From Stutzerimonas azotifigens DSM 17556 (GTDB lineage Bacteria; Pseudomonadota; Gammaproteobacteria; Pseudomonadales; Pseudomonadaceae): a stretch of DNA of 64,000 bases. Numbering within the stretch: position 1 is the stretch's first letter; each line of letters opens with the position of its first letter. Of this stretch, positions 9,686 to 20,008 are shown one piece after another. A program made the translations under genes and the position numbers. The stretch is taken from contig NZ_KE384411.1 in assembly GCF_000425625.1 (NCBI RefSeq), positions 52,030 to 116,029 of the forward strand, written 5' to 3'. The notes below the pieces were generated by a model. It saw only the letters and a list, made by a program, of their open reading frames with translations, made no database searches and was not told where the DNA came from.

Positions 9686-11635
9686 ATGTTTGGAATCCGC
9701 TCTGGTATTGCGGGACAGCTGGGCGCGGCGCTTTCCGCCGTGCTGGTGGTGGTGATCAGCGCGAGCGGGCTGTTCGCCCTGCGCTCGCTTAGCCAGTCGA
9801 CCGAGGACGCGCACCGCCAGCACCTGGCCAGCGAGGCGAAGCTGCTGGCCGATCAGCTGGTCACCTTTCAACAGTCGCTGAGGACTAGCACCCTGCGCCT
9901 GGCCACGCTGTTCGAGCGGCGCTTCGCCGAGGGGCTTAGCCGCAGCGACAGTGGCCCGGAGCCGATGCTCACCCTCGCCGGGCGGCCGCTCAACGGCGAC
10001 TTCACCCTGGTGGACGAATTCAACGAGCTGACCGCCGGGGTCGCCACCGTCTTCGTTCGCAGCGGCGAGGACTTCCTGCGGATCACCACCTCGCTGAAGA
10101 AGGAGGACGGCTCGCGGGCAATCGGCACACAGCTCGACCGCAAGCACCCGGCCTATGCCCGCCTGCTGCAGGGCCAGCCCTACGTCGGCCGTGCCCTGTT
10201 GTTCGGCCGCCACTACATGACCCAGTACACTCCCGTGCGCGATGCGTCCGGCCAGGTGATCGCGGTGCTGTTCGTCGGCTTCGACTACACCGACGCGCAG
10301 CGCCAGCAGTTCGACAGCCTGGCGGCCTTCCGCATCGGCGCCGGCGGTTCGCTGGCGATTCGCGAGGAAAACGGCGCCTGGCTGGTCAAGCCGGCCGGGA
10401 CCGAGCGCGCGGACGCCGCCGAAGCGTCCCTCGCCCAGCCCGACGCCACTCATGGCGTGGTCTGGAGCGACGGCGCGCAGGAGTTCCTCAGCGTCGCCGC
10501 GCCGGTCGCCGGGGAAGGCTGGCAGGTGGTCGCGACCCTGCCGGAGCAGGAGATCCAGGCGCTGATCTGGCAGGTCGGTACGCGGCTGGCGCTCGGCAGC
10601 GGCCTGGCGCTGATCCTGGCAGTGGCGGCTTCGATCCTGCTGCTGCGCCAGCGCCTGCGACCGCTGGGGCCGCTGGTGGAGCAGGCCCGGGCCTTCGGCG
10701 CCGGCGACCTGAGCGGACGGCTGCAGATCGTCCGGGACGACGAGATCGGCACCCTGTCGGCCACCTTCAACCAGATGGCCGAATCGCTGTCCGGCACCGT
10801 GACCGAAGTGCGTAGCGCCTCGGCGGACGTGACGCAGCGCGCCGACCAGTTGAATACCCTGGCGGCCGCGACCCAGCGCCGCTCCGCCGAGCAGGCGGCC
10901 CAGCTCGACACCATGGCCAGCGCGGTGGAGCAGTTCAGCGCCACCGCCGGCGACATCGCCACGGGCATGCAGCGCACCGAACAGCTGACCACCGAGAACG
11001 TGGCGCGCACCCGCCAGGGCGCCGAGTCGATGCAGGCGTCGTCCCAGGCGCTGGGCCAGATCGCCCGTTCGCTGACGGCCACGGCCACCGTGATCAACGG
11101 CCTGGGCGAGCGCTCGCAGCAGATCGGCGGCATCGTCGGAGTCATCAGCGGCATCGCCGAGCAGACCAACCTGCTGGCCCTCAACGCCGCCATCGAGGCC
11201 GCACGCGCCGGCGAGCAGGGCCGCGGCTTCGCGGTGGTGGCCGACGAGGTGCGCAACCTGGCCGCGCGCACCAGCCAGGCGACCCGCGAGATCGCCGAGG
11301 TGATCGTGTCGGTGCAGGAGGAAACCACCCGCGCGATGACCTCCATCGACGACGGCAACCGCCTGATGCAGGAAGGCCTGGCGCTCAACGGCGCCGTGGC
11401 GACGACGCTCGACGAGATCCAGGCGCACACCGCGCAGACGCTGGAACAGTTCGCCGGCATTGCCCGGGCGACCAGCGAGCAGAGCGCCACCGCCACCGTG
11501 CTCAGCCAGAACCTCCATGCCGTGGCCGAGGACAACCAGTCGACGCGCGAGGCCGGGAATCAGCTGGCGGAGACGGCGCGAGAACTCAAGGCACTGGCCG
11601 ACACGCTGGAGCGCGAGGTCAATCGGTTTCGGTGA
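9686..11635 (+). CDS. Methyl-accepting chemotaxis protein with periplasmic Cache domain
   Basis: A 649-residue transmembrane chemoreceptor. It has TM1 at about 12-32, a periplasmic region of about 265 residues with a Cache fold ([20 protein letters not shown] and [10 protein letters not shown] are typical of Cache3/Cache2 sensors), TM2 at about 300-320, HAMP at about 321-375, and a cytoplasmic signalling domain with the hairpin-tip motif [20 protein letters not shown] near residues 492-511. It would control CheA through CheW and be adapted by CheR/CheB methylation. The ATG is preceded by AAGGAG. It stands alone between hrpA and fadD1. The ligand cannot be predicted; Cache receptors commonly bind small organic acids or amino acids. 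Confidence 0.94.
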   Translation: MFGIRSGIAGQLGAALSAVLVVVISASGLFALRSLSQSTEDAHRQHLASEAKLLADQLVTFQQSLRTSTLRLATLFERRFAEGLSRSDSGPEPMLTLAGRPLNGDFTLVDEFNELTAGVATVFVRSGEDFLRITTSLKKEDGSRAIGTQLDRKHPAYARLLQGQPYVGRALLFGRHYMTQYTPVRDASGQVIAVLFVGFDYTDAQRQQFDSLAAFRIGAGGSLAIREENGAWLVKPAGTERADAAEASLAQPDATHGVVWSDGAQEFLSVAAPVAGEGWQVVATLPEQEIQALIWQVGTRLALGSGLALILAVAASILLLRQRLRPLGPLVEQARAFGAGDLSGRLQIVRDDEIGTLSATFNQMAESLSGTVTEVRSASADVTQRADQLNTLAAATQRRSAEQAAQLDTMASAVEQFSATAGDIATGMQRTEQLTTENVARTRQGAESMQASSQALGQIARSLTATATVINGLGERSQQIGGIVGVISGIAEQTNLLALNAAIEAARAGEQGRGFAVVADEVRNLAARTSQATREIAEVIVSVQEETTRAMTSIDDGNRLMQEGLALNGAVATTLDEIQAHTAQTLEQFAGIARATSEQSATATVLSQNLHAVAEDNQSTREAGNQLAETARELKALADTLEREVNRFR

Positions 11636-11767
11636 AGGCAACCGTGGCTGAGTCTTGCCCACCGTTCCGGCGATAACGTCGCCGCGGAACCGGAGCCGAG
11701 GCAAGGGGGGCGGCGCATCCGAGGGTCAGTGCCGTCCTTTGGGAAGTGGGGTGCTAGGCGCACGGTT

Positions 11768-12050
11768 CCCTCACCACAGCCCTCTCCCGGAGGGAGAGGG
11801 CGCCGGTCCGCGTGGGACCTGGCACCGGATGTAGGAGAGACCTTGGTCGCGAACGGAGCCGGCGCCGATGCCGAGCTTCTTCGCGAGCAAGGACTCGGCA
11901 TCGGCGCCGCGGGGGCACGCCTCCCACAGGAATTACCTGCGCCGAGCGGATTCGGGTCGCAGGCAGAGCCTGCTCCTACGGGTCACGACGTGGCTACAGG
12001 CTTTTCCCTTCTCCCTGCGGGAGAAGGTGGCCCGCAGGGTCGGATGAGGG
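11768..12050. repeat. Cluster of three palindromic intergenic repeats
   Basis: The 468-bp gap between the chemoreceptor and fadD1 holds no gene but three repeat types: 11768-11800 (CCCTCACC...CCGGAGGGAGAGGG), 11955-11979 (inverse of the GTAGGAGCAGGCTCTGCC element) and 12001-12050 (inverse of the CTCATCCGGCCCTGCGGG palindrome, ending GGATGAGGG). The neighbours converge here, so the hairpins could serve as transcription ends for both. Confidence 0.85.
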
Positions 12051-12103
12051 GCTGTGCGAGACCCGATCTCAGGGCGAGCTTGCCAGACTGGGCAAGCCGA
12101 CGC

Positions 12104-13792
12104 CTACTTGACGCCCAGCTTCTTCAGCTCCTGGTCCCGCAGCTCGCGGCGCAGGATCTTGCCGACGTTGGTGGTCGGCAGGCTGTCGCGGAACTCCACG
12201 TGCTTCGGGCGCTTGTAGCCGGTGACGTTGTCGTGCATGTGCTGCATCACCTGTTCCTTGGTCAGGCTGTCGCCCGGCTTGGTGACGACGAACAGCTTGA
12301 TCGCCTCGCCCGACCGCTCGTCCGGCACGCCGATGGCCGCGCACTGGTGCACGCCCGGCAGGGTGGCGAGCACGTCTTCCAGCTCGTTGGGGTACACGTT
12401 GAAGCCCGAGACCAGGATCATGTCCTTCTTGCGGTCGACGATGCGCATGTAGCCGTCTTCCTGGATGATCCCAATGTCGCCGGTCTTCAGCCAGCCGTCC
12501 TCGCTGAGGATTTCCGCAGTGGCCTCGGGGCGCTGCCAGTAGCCCTTCATCACCTGCGGGCCCTTGACGCAGAGTTCGCCGACCGAGCCGAGCGGCAGGT
12601 CGTTGCCTTCGTCGTCGATGACCTTGCACTGGGTCGACGGCAGCGGGATGCCGATGGTGCCCCCCTTGATGTGCTTGATCGGGTTGACCGACACCACCGG
12701 GCTGGTCTCGGTCAGGCCGAAACCTTCGGCGATGTCGCAGCCGGTGACCGCCTTCCAGCGCTCGGCGGTGGCCTGCTGCAGCGCCATGCCGCCGGAGACG
12801 GTGAACTTCAGCGCGGAGAAATCCAGCTTGCGGAAGGCGTCGTTGCCGCACAGGGCGACGAACAGGGTATTGAGACCGACGAAGCCGGTGAAGCGGTACT
12901 TCGACAGGTCCTTGACGAAGGCCGGCAGGTCGCGCGGGTTGCTGATCAGGATGTTGTGCGCGCCGATCAGCATCATCAGCATGCAGTGAAAGTTGAATGC
13001 GTAGATGTGGTAGAGCGGTAGCGGCGCGATCATCACCTCGCTGCCTTCCTGCAGCTCGTTGCCCATCAGCTCGCGGTTCTGCAGCATGTTGGCGACCAGG
13101 TTGCGGTGGGTCAGCATCGCGCCCTTGGCCACGCCGGTGGTGCCGCCGGTGTACTGCAGCACCGCGAGGTCCTCGCCCAACGGGTTGGCCTCGCGCACCG
13201 CCTTGCCCTGCCCCAGGGCCATGGCGCGGTTGAACCTGACGGCCTGCGGCAGGTTGTAGGCCGGCACCATCTTCTTCACGTGCCTGACCACGCTGTTGAC
13301 CAGCAGCCGCTTGAGCCCGGGCAGCAGGTCGCCGACCACGGTGACCACCACGTGCTCGATGCCGGTCTTCGGCAGCACCTGTTCGGCCAGGTGCGCCATG
13401 TTCGCCAGGCATACCAGCGCCCTGGCGCCGGAATCGTTGAACTGGTGCTCCATCTCCCGCGCGGTGTACAGCGGGTTGGTGTTGACCACCACCAGCCCGG
13501 CGCGCAGCGCGCCGAACACCACGACCGGGTACTGCAGCACGTTCGGCATCTGCACGGCGATGCGGTCGCCGGGCTGCAGGTCGGTGTGCTGCTGGAGGTA
13601 GGCCGCGAAGTCGCCGGACAGGGCGTACAGCTCGCGGTAGGTGAGGGTCTTGCCGAGATTGCTGAAGGCCGGCTTGTCGGCGAAGCGCTCGCACGACTGC
13701 TTCAGCACGGCCTGGATGTTCTGGTACTGGTCGGGATCGATCTCGCTGGCAACCCCGACAGGATACTTATCCTTCCAGAAGTTATCGGTCAT
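12104..13792 (-). CDS. fadD1: Long-chain fatty acid-CoA ligase (FadD1 type)
   Basis: A 562-residue ANL-superfamily adenylating enzyme that activates fatty acids to acyl-CoA with ATP at the inner face of the membrane, the entry step of beta-oxidation. The AMP-binding loop YTGGTTGVAKGAML is at residues 214-227; the region near 430-455 carries DGWLKTGDIG and the hinge/FACS segment VDRKKDMILVSGFNVYPNE. The ATG at 13792 has AGGAG about 10 bases upstream. It lies downstream of a clear paralogue (14155-15843) in the same orientation, separated by 362 bp, so it probably has its own promoter. I recall the same fadD1-fadD2 pair in P. aeruginosa. Chain-length preference cannot be read from sequence. Confidence 0.95.
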   Translation of the reverse strand: MTDNFWKDKYPVGVASEIDPDQYQNIQAVLKQSCERFADKPAFSNLGKTLTYRELYALSGDFAAYLQQHTDLQPGDRIAVQMPNVLQYPVVVFGALRAGLVVVNTNPLYTAREMEHQFNDSGARALVCLANMAHLAEQVLPKTGIEHVVVTVVGDLLPGLKRLLVNSVVRHVKKMVPAYNLPQAVRFNRAMALGQGKAVREANPLGEDLAVLQYTGGTTGVAKGAMLTHRNLVANMLQNRELMGNELQEGSEVMIAPLPLYHIYAFNFHCMLMMLIGAHNILISNPRDLPAFVKDLSKYRFTGFVGLNTLFVALCGNDAFRKLDFSALKFTVSGGMALQQATAERWKAVTGCDIAEGFGLTETSPVVSVNPIKHIKGGTIGIPLPSTQCKVIDDEGNDLPLGSVGELCVKGPQVMKGYWQRPEATAEILSEDGWLKTGDIGIIQEDGYMRIVDRKKDMILVSGFNVYPNELEDVLATLPGVHQCAAIGVPDERSGEAIKLFVVTKPGDSLTKEQVMQHMHDNVTGYKRPKHVEFRDSLPTTNVGKILRRELRDQELKKLGVK

Positions 13793-14154
13793 AAAGCCCC
13801 ACTCCTAAGCGTCGGCTGCATATTTGCGGGCAGTTCGCACGCATTTGCAGGCGTTTTGTTGTGTTTTGTTAACTTTTGTACGGCGATCCCGGCCAAAAAT
13901 CGGCGCCGAGCGTAGCAGCTTTGCCAGTGCCGGAACAGGGTGCGAACCGCCAGCGACCGATAAAAAAGTGACCGGCAGGCGGAAATCGGTCATCGACGAC
14001 CCGGCAGCCCGCGGGGCTGGGCAACTGCACTGCCGGCGTCTGGCACGCGGGTTTGCGGCAGGAGCGGAGCGGGAAGCGGAGCGGGAAGCGGAGAGAGAGA
14101 TAAAAGGAAGGGAGGGCCCGCCGCCTGCCCGGGCGGCGGGGTCGCGTGCGGCCG
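13793..14154. other. Intergenic region between the two fadD paralogues
   Basis: A 362-bp non-coding stretch that should contain the fadD1 promoter. It has T-rich sequence around 13853-13880 and a short direct repeat, GGAGCGGGAAGC twice in tandem at 14066-14089, followed by GAGAGAGAGA. I looked for a PsrA/FadR-like GAAAC...GTTTC palindrome and found no convincing one. Confidence 0.6.
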
Positions 14155-15843
<1,689 letters not shown>

Positions 15844-16070
15844 TTGTTATTGGCCTCTTTACCTGAGAGAGTCTGGCCCGCGAGGGCGGGACTCCGGCGA
15901 CGTTAGCAGCAACCTGGCGGGCGGCAAATAGGCGAAGCGCTTCATCAGGCTCGTGAATCTCCGCCACCGTGGCAATGTGCCCTCCCCGGTTGGGCATTCG
16001 CCGGCGGCGGCCTAGAATGCCCGCCACCGTGCCCTGCGCACCCTGCCCGTCGAGCGGAGAGACCCCCTAC

Positions 16071-16541
16071 ATGACCCAAGTGACCAACACGCCCTACGAC
16101 GCCCTCGAAGTCGGCCAGAAGGCGAGCTTCAGCAAGACCGTCGGAGAAGCCGACGTCCAGCTGTTCGCCGCCGTCTCCGGCGACCGCAACCCGGTGCACC
16201 TGGACGCCGAGTTCGCCGCCGGCACGCTGTTCAAGGAGCGCATCGCCCACGGCATGTTCAGCGGCGCGCTGATCAGCGCGGCGATCGCCTGCGAGCTCCC
16301 TGGCCCGGGCACCATCTACCTCGGCCAGCAACTGTCCTTCAGCCGCCCGGTGAAGCTCGGCGACACCCTGCGCGTGGAGCTGGAGATCCTCGAGAAGCAG
16401 CCGAAGAACCGCGTCCGCATCGCCACCCGCGTGTTCAACCAGCGCGACGAACAGGTGGTCGACGGCGAAGCCCAGGTGCTCGCCCCGCGCAAGCAGGAAA
16501 CCTTCACCCTGGCGGAACTGCCGCCCATCACCATCGGCTGA
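16071..16541 (+). CDS. phaJ1: (R)-specific enoyl-CoA hydratase, MaoC/PhaJ family
   Basis: A 156-residue single hot-dog-fold protein. The hydratase-2 motif is visible in AAVSGDRNPVHLD, giving the predicted catalytic Asp38 and His43, and is followed by IAHGMFSGALIS. Enzymes of this kind hydrate trans-2-enoyl-CoA to (R)-3-hydroxyacyl-CoA, moving beta-oxidation intermediates into polyhydroxyalkanoate synthesis. Length and sequence match PhaJ1 of P. aeruginosa as I recall it. I chose the ATG at 16071 because GGAGAG precedes it and upstream codons are non-conserved. It is divergent from fadD2, which supplies acyl-CoA. A general MaoC hydratase role other than PHA supply is possible. Confidence 0.88.
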   Translation: MTQVTNTPYDALEVGQKASFSKTVGEADVQLFAAVSGDRNPVHLDAEFAAGTLFKERIAHGMFSGALISAAIACELPGPGTIYLGQQLSFSRPVKLGDTLRVELEILEKQPKNRVRIATRVFNQRDEQVVDGEAQVLAPRKQETFTLAELPPITIG

Positions 16542-16594
16542 GCGCCAAAGTGGTGCAGGAACGAGCGTCTCCGCACCAGACCAGTCCCTTCCTC

Positions 16595-17130
16595 CCTCAT
16601 CCGGCCCGCCGGCCAACCTCCCCCCGACGGGAGAAGGGAAAAGCCGGCGGCTGCCCGTAGGAGCGAGCTTGCTCGCGAACAGTCTGTCCCGAAACATCCC
16701 CCTCTCCCTCCGGGAGAGGGCTGGGGCGAGGGCTGGTGTGCACGACCTCCCTCACCGGCCCTGCGGGCCACCTTCTCCCGGAGGGGAGAAGGGAAAAGCC
16801 GGCGGCTGCCCGTAGGAGCGAGCTTGCTCGCGAACAGTCTGTCCCGAAACCATCCCCCTCTCCCTCCGGGAGAGGGCTGGGGCGAGGGCTGGTGTGCACG
16901 GCCTCCCTCACCGGCCCTGCGGGCCACCTTCTCCCGGAGGGGAGAAGGGCAAAGCCGGTGCCGAATCCGGTAGGGGGCCGGGCAGCGTTCCACGTAGGGT
17001 GGGCTTCAGCCCACCATGTTGCATCGGCGCAGGCCTGCATTGGTGGGCTAAAGCCCACCCGGCGCTCGCCTGGCCTGCCTTGGACCCTCATCCGGCCCTG
17101 CGGGCCACCTTCTCCCGGGGGGGAGAAGGG
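16595..17130. repeat. 155-bp compound repeat, two tandem copies, plus partial copies
   Basis: Equivalent points of the repeat are at 16631, 16786 and 16942 (period 155-156 bp). Each unit combines the CCGGCCCTGCGGGCC/TTCTCCCGGAGG palindrome, the REP GTAGGAGCGAGCTTGCTCGC (16657 and 16812) and a CCCTCTCCCTCCGGGAGAGGG hairpin followed by CTGGGGCGAGGGCTGG. A further copy of the first palindrome sits at 17089-17130. No gene is supported from 16542 to 17299. The components are the same as in the 179-bp array at 4412 but in a different arrangement. Confidence 0.92.
16994..17060. repeat. Pair of GTAGGGTGGGCTTNAGCCCACC palindromes
   Basis: GTAGGGTGGGCTTCAGCCCA (16994 on, through 17015) and GGTGGGCTAAAGCCCACCC (17042-17060) are two near-identical palindromes in opposite orientation, 26 bp apart. 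This is another REP-like doublet, a different family from the GTAGGAGCG type, nested within the larger repeat block upstream of codB. Confidence 0.85.
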
Positions 17131-17146
17131 CAAAGCCGCACCCGCC

Positions 17147-17240
17147 GCCTGCCGCCTGCCGCCTGCCGCCTGCCGCCTGCCGCCTGCCGCCTGCCGCCTC
17201 CAGCCTCCAGCCTCCAGCCTCCAGCCTCCAGCCTCCAGCC
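17147..17240. repeat. Heptanucleotide tandem repeat (GCCTGCC)7(GCCTCCA)6
   Basis: Thirteen uninterrupted 7-bp units in one register: GCCTGCC seven times (17147-17195), then GCCTCCA six times (17196-17237), then GCC. It ends about 60 bp before the codB start codon. Perfect short tandem units of this kind gain and lose copies by slipped-strand mispairing. A related array (GCCTGAA on the minus strand) is at 50762 and a degenerate one at 57002. Confidence 0.97.
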
Positions 17241-17299
17241 CATTTTTTGGCACGCCCTCTGCTACGCGCTGGGATCATCCCTCTCGCGGAGACACGGCC

Positions 17300-18583
17300 A
17301 TGTCCCAGGCATCCCACGGCGATACCGATTTCCCCCTCAGCGAGGTGCCGGCCGGCGCCCGCAAGGGCCTGCTTTCCACTGCGGTGATGCTGTTCGGCTT
17401 CACCTTCTTCACCGCGACCATGTTCGCCGGCGGCAAGCTCGGCATGGCCTTCGACTTCACGACGCTGATCTGGGCGGCGGTCGTCGGCAACCTGCTGCTC
17501 GGCCTCTATGCCGCCGCGCTGGCGCTGATCGCCTGCCGCAGCGGGCTGAATTCCGTGCTCATGGGACGTTTCTGCTTCGGCGAGCTGGGCAGCAAGCTGT
17601 CCGACGTGTTGCTCGGTTTCACCCAGGTCGGCTGGTACGCCTGGGGCACCGCGACCATCGCCATCGTGCTGGTGAAGATCCTCGGCCTGCCCGAGGGGCT
17701 GACCCTGCCGCTGATGGTGCTGTTCGGCTTCGGCTTCTGCCTCACCGCCTTCGTCGGTTACCGCGGGCTGGACCTGCTGTCGCGCTTCGCGGTGCCGGCC
17801 ATGCTGGTGCTGCTGGTGGCCTCGCTGGGCATCGCCACCCGCGATGTCGGCGGGCTGGACGCGCTGCTGGCGGTCGAGCCGCAGGAGAGCATGACCCTGG
17901 GCATGGCCATCACCCTGGTGTTCGGCACCTTCGTCAGTGGCGCGACCCAGGCCACCAACTGGACGCGTTTCGCCCGCAACGGCCGGGTCGCGGTGTTCGC
18001 CAGCCTGATCGGCTTTTTCATCGGCAACGGCCTGATGATCGTCGCCGGGGCCTACGGCGCGATCGTCTACCAGCAGCCGGACGTGGTCGAAGTGCTGGTG
18101 CTGCAGGGCCTGTCGATGGCCGCGGTGGTGATGCTCTTCCTCAACCTCTGGACCACCCAGGACAACACCATCTACAACTTCGCCGCGGCCGGCTGCAACC
18201 TGCTGCGCACCGATCGCCGCAAGTGGGTCACCCTCGGCGGCGCGGCCATCGGCACGCTGCTGGCGATCGGCGGCATGTACGAGATGCTGATCCCCTTCCT
18301 GATCCTGCTCGGCTCGATCATCCCTCCGATCGGAGGGGTGATCATGGCCGACTATGCCTACGGCCACCGCGGCCGCTACCCGCTGCTCGCCGAGGCGCGC
18401 CTGCCGGCCTTCAACTGGGTGGGGCTTGGCGCCTACTTCATCGGCGCGGTGTGCGCCTACTTCTCGCCCTGGGTGGCCCCCATCGTCGGCATTCTGGTGG
18501 CGGCCGCGGCCTACGTGGCGCTGTTCGAGGTCCAGCGCGCGCTGGCCGGGCGCGCGGTCCCGGTCGCCAAGGCCGACGCCTGA
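17300..18583 (+). CDS. codB: Cytosine permease, NCS1 family
   Basis: A 427-residue polytopic inner-membrane protein with about 12 hydrophobic helices, matching CodB in length and in the motifs GATQATNWTRFARNGR and WTTQDNTIYNFAAAG. It imports cytosine for pyrimidine salvage. The ATG at 17300 (MSQASHGDTDFPLSEVPAGA) is preceded by GGAG about 9 bases upstream; the frame runs far upstream through the repeat block, but that part is heptamer and palindrome sequence, not protein-like. codA follows after 105 bp in the same direction, so they probably form an operon. The heptamer array lies directly upstream of the start region. Confidence 0.94.
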   Translation: MSQASHGDTDFPLSEVPAGARKGLLSTAVMLFGFTFFTATMFAGGKLGMAFDFTTLIWAAVVGNLLLGLYAAALALIACRSGLNSVLMGRFCFGELGSKLSDVLLGFTQVGWYAWGTATIAIVLVKILGLPEGLTLPLMVLFGFGFCLTAFVGYRGLDLLSRFAVPAMLVLLVASLGIATRDVGGLDALLAVEPQESMTLGMAITLVFGTFVSGATQATNWTRFARNGRVAVFASLIGFFIGNGLMIVAGAYGAIVYQQPDVVEVLVLQGLSMAAVVMLFLNLWTTQDNTIYNFAAAGCNLLRTDRRKWVTLGGAAIGTLLAIGGMYEMLIPFLILLGSIIPPIGGVIMADYAYGHRGRYPLLAEARLPAFNWVGLGAYFIGAVCAYFSPWVAPIVGILVAAAAYVALFEVQRALAGRAVPVAKADA

Positions 18584-18688
18584 CCCGCCGCCCGGCGGCC
18601 ATGGCCAGCCGCCGGGCAATCGGCTACAACCCATCCAGCCTTTCACCCTGCCGGCACCGTGCCGGCTTTCGTCTGCCCGAGGTAACCC

Positions 18689-19927
18689 ATGAAGATCGTC
18701 AACGCCCGCCTGCGCAAGAAGGAGGGCCTGTTCAGCCTGGAACTGACCGCCGGGCGCATCGCCGCCATCACCGCGCAGCCGGACAGCATCGCCTGCGCGC
18801 CCGGTGAACTGGACGCCGCCGGCAACCTGGTCACCGCGCCCTTCGTCGAGCCGCACATCCACCTGGACGCCACCCTCACCGCCGGCGAGCCGGCCTGGAA
18901 CATGAGCGGCACGCTGTTCGAGGGCATCGAGCGCTGGGCCGAGCGCAAGGCGCTGGTCACCCACGAGGACATCAAGACCCGCGCGAAGAAGACCATCGAC
19001 ATGCTGGTCGACCACGGCATCCAGCACGTGCGCACCCACGTCGACGTCACCGACCCGACCCTGGCCGCACTCAGGGCGATGGTCGAGGTGCGCGAGGAAA
19101 CCCGCCATCTGATCGACCTGCAGATCGTCGCCTTCCCGCAGGAAGGCATCGAATCCTTCGCCGGCGGCCGCGCGCTGATGGAGGAAGCCGTGGCCCTGGG
19201 CGCCGACGTGGTCGGCGGCATTCCGCACTTCGAGAACACCCGCGAACAGGGCGTCTCCTCGATCCGCTTCCTGATGGAGCTGGCCGAGCGCACCGGCTGT
19301 CTGGTGGACGTGCACTGCGACGAGACCGACGACCCGCACTCGCGTTTCGTCGAGGTGCTGGCCGAGGAGGCCCGCGTGCGCGGCATGGGCGCGCGGGTCA
19401 CCGCCAGCCACACCACGGCGATGGGCTCCTACGACAACGCCTACTGCTCCAAGCTGTTCCGCCTGTTGAAGATGTCCGGCATCAGCTTCGTCTCCTGCCC
19501 GACCGAGAGCATCCACCTGCAGGGTCGCTTCGACACCTTTCCCAAGCGCCGCGGCGTGACCCGCGTGGCCGAGCTCGACCGCGCCGGGATGAACGTCTGC
19601 CTGGGTCAGGACTCGATCGTCGACCCCTGGTACCCGCTGGGCAACGGCAACATCCTGCGCATCCTCGAGGCTGGCCTGCACATCTGCCACATGCTCGGCT
19701 ACGAGGATCTGCAGCGCGCCCTCGACCTGATCACCGATAACAGCGCCCGCGCCCTCGCCCTCGGCGAACGCTACGGGCTGGAGGTCGGCCGCCCGGCCAA
19801 CCTGCTGATCCTCTCGGCACCGAGCGACTACGAGATGATCCGCAGCCAGGGCCATGCCCTGGTGTCCATCCGCGACGGCAAGGTGCTGATGCAGCGCACC
19901 CCGGCGAGGATCGAGCGCCGCGTCTGA
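18689..19927 (+). CDS. codA: Cytosine deaminase
   Basis: A 412-residue amidohydrolase-fold enzyme that converts cytosine to uracil and ammonia. The metal-binding HxH of EPHIHLDATL is at about residues 56-58; VHCDETDD (about 208), TASHTTAMGS (about 240) and GQDSIVDPWYPLG (about 308) supply the remaining metal and catalytic positions typical of CodA. Length is close to E. coli CodA. It is preceded by GAGGTAACCC and follows codB by 105 bp. The product, uracil, feeds pyrimidine salvage. A GC-rich hairpin between it and the convergent chemoreceptor gene may end transcription. Confidence 0.95.
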   Translation: MKIVNARLRKKEGLFSLELTAGRIAAITAQPDSIACAPGELDAAGNLVTAPFVEPHIHLDATLTAGEPAWNMSGTLFEGIERWAERKALVTHEDIKTRAKKTIDMLVDHGIQHVRTHVDVTDPTLAALRAMVEVREETRHLIDLQIVAFPQEGIESFAGGRALMEEAVALGADVVGGIPHFENTREQGVSSIRFLMELAERTGCLVDVHCDETDDPHSRFVEVLAEEARVRGMGARVTASHTTAMGSYDNAYCSKLFRLLKMSGISFVSCPTESIHLQGRFDTFPKRRGVTRVAELDRAGMNVCLGQDSIVDPWYPLGNGNILRILEAGLHICHMLGYEDLQRALDLITDNSARALALGERYGLEVGRPANLLILSAPSDYEMIRSQGHALVSIRDGKVLMQRTPARIERRV

Positions 19928-19962
19928 AAGCGGCTGACCTGCACCGCTGAAGCATGAAACGA

Positions 19963-19992
19963 GCCGCCGCGCCCATGGACGGGCCCGGCGGC
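19963..19992. terminator. GC-rich hairpin between convergent codA and chemoreceptor genes
   Basis: GCCGCCG-C-GCCC, loop ATGGAC, GGGC-C-CGGCGGC: a 12-bp stem with one C-C mismatch. There is no clear T-tract on either side, so efficiency as an intrinsic terminator is uncertain. Its position, within 81 bp between two convergent genes, suggests a shared transcription end. Confidence 0.5.
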
Positions 19993-20008
19993 GCCGTCGC
20001 GCCCGCCT

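Noticed and set aside
9425..11704. A 759-codon minus-strand frame across the first chemoreceptor
   Set aside because: Antisense to a receptor with clear transmembrane, HAMP and signalling motifs.
13853..13885. PsrA/FadR-type operator upstream of fadD1
   Set aside because: The T-rich stretch includes GTTAAC but no convincing GAAAC-N-GTTTC dyad.
17048..19855. A 935-codon minus-strand frame across codB and codA
   Set aside because: Antisense to two well-supported genes; the translation is low-complexity and has no domain.
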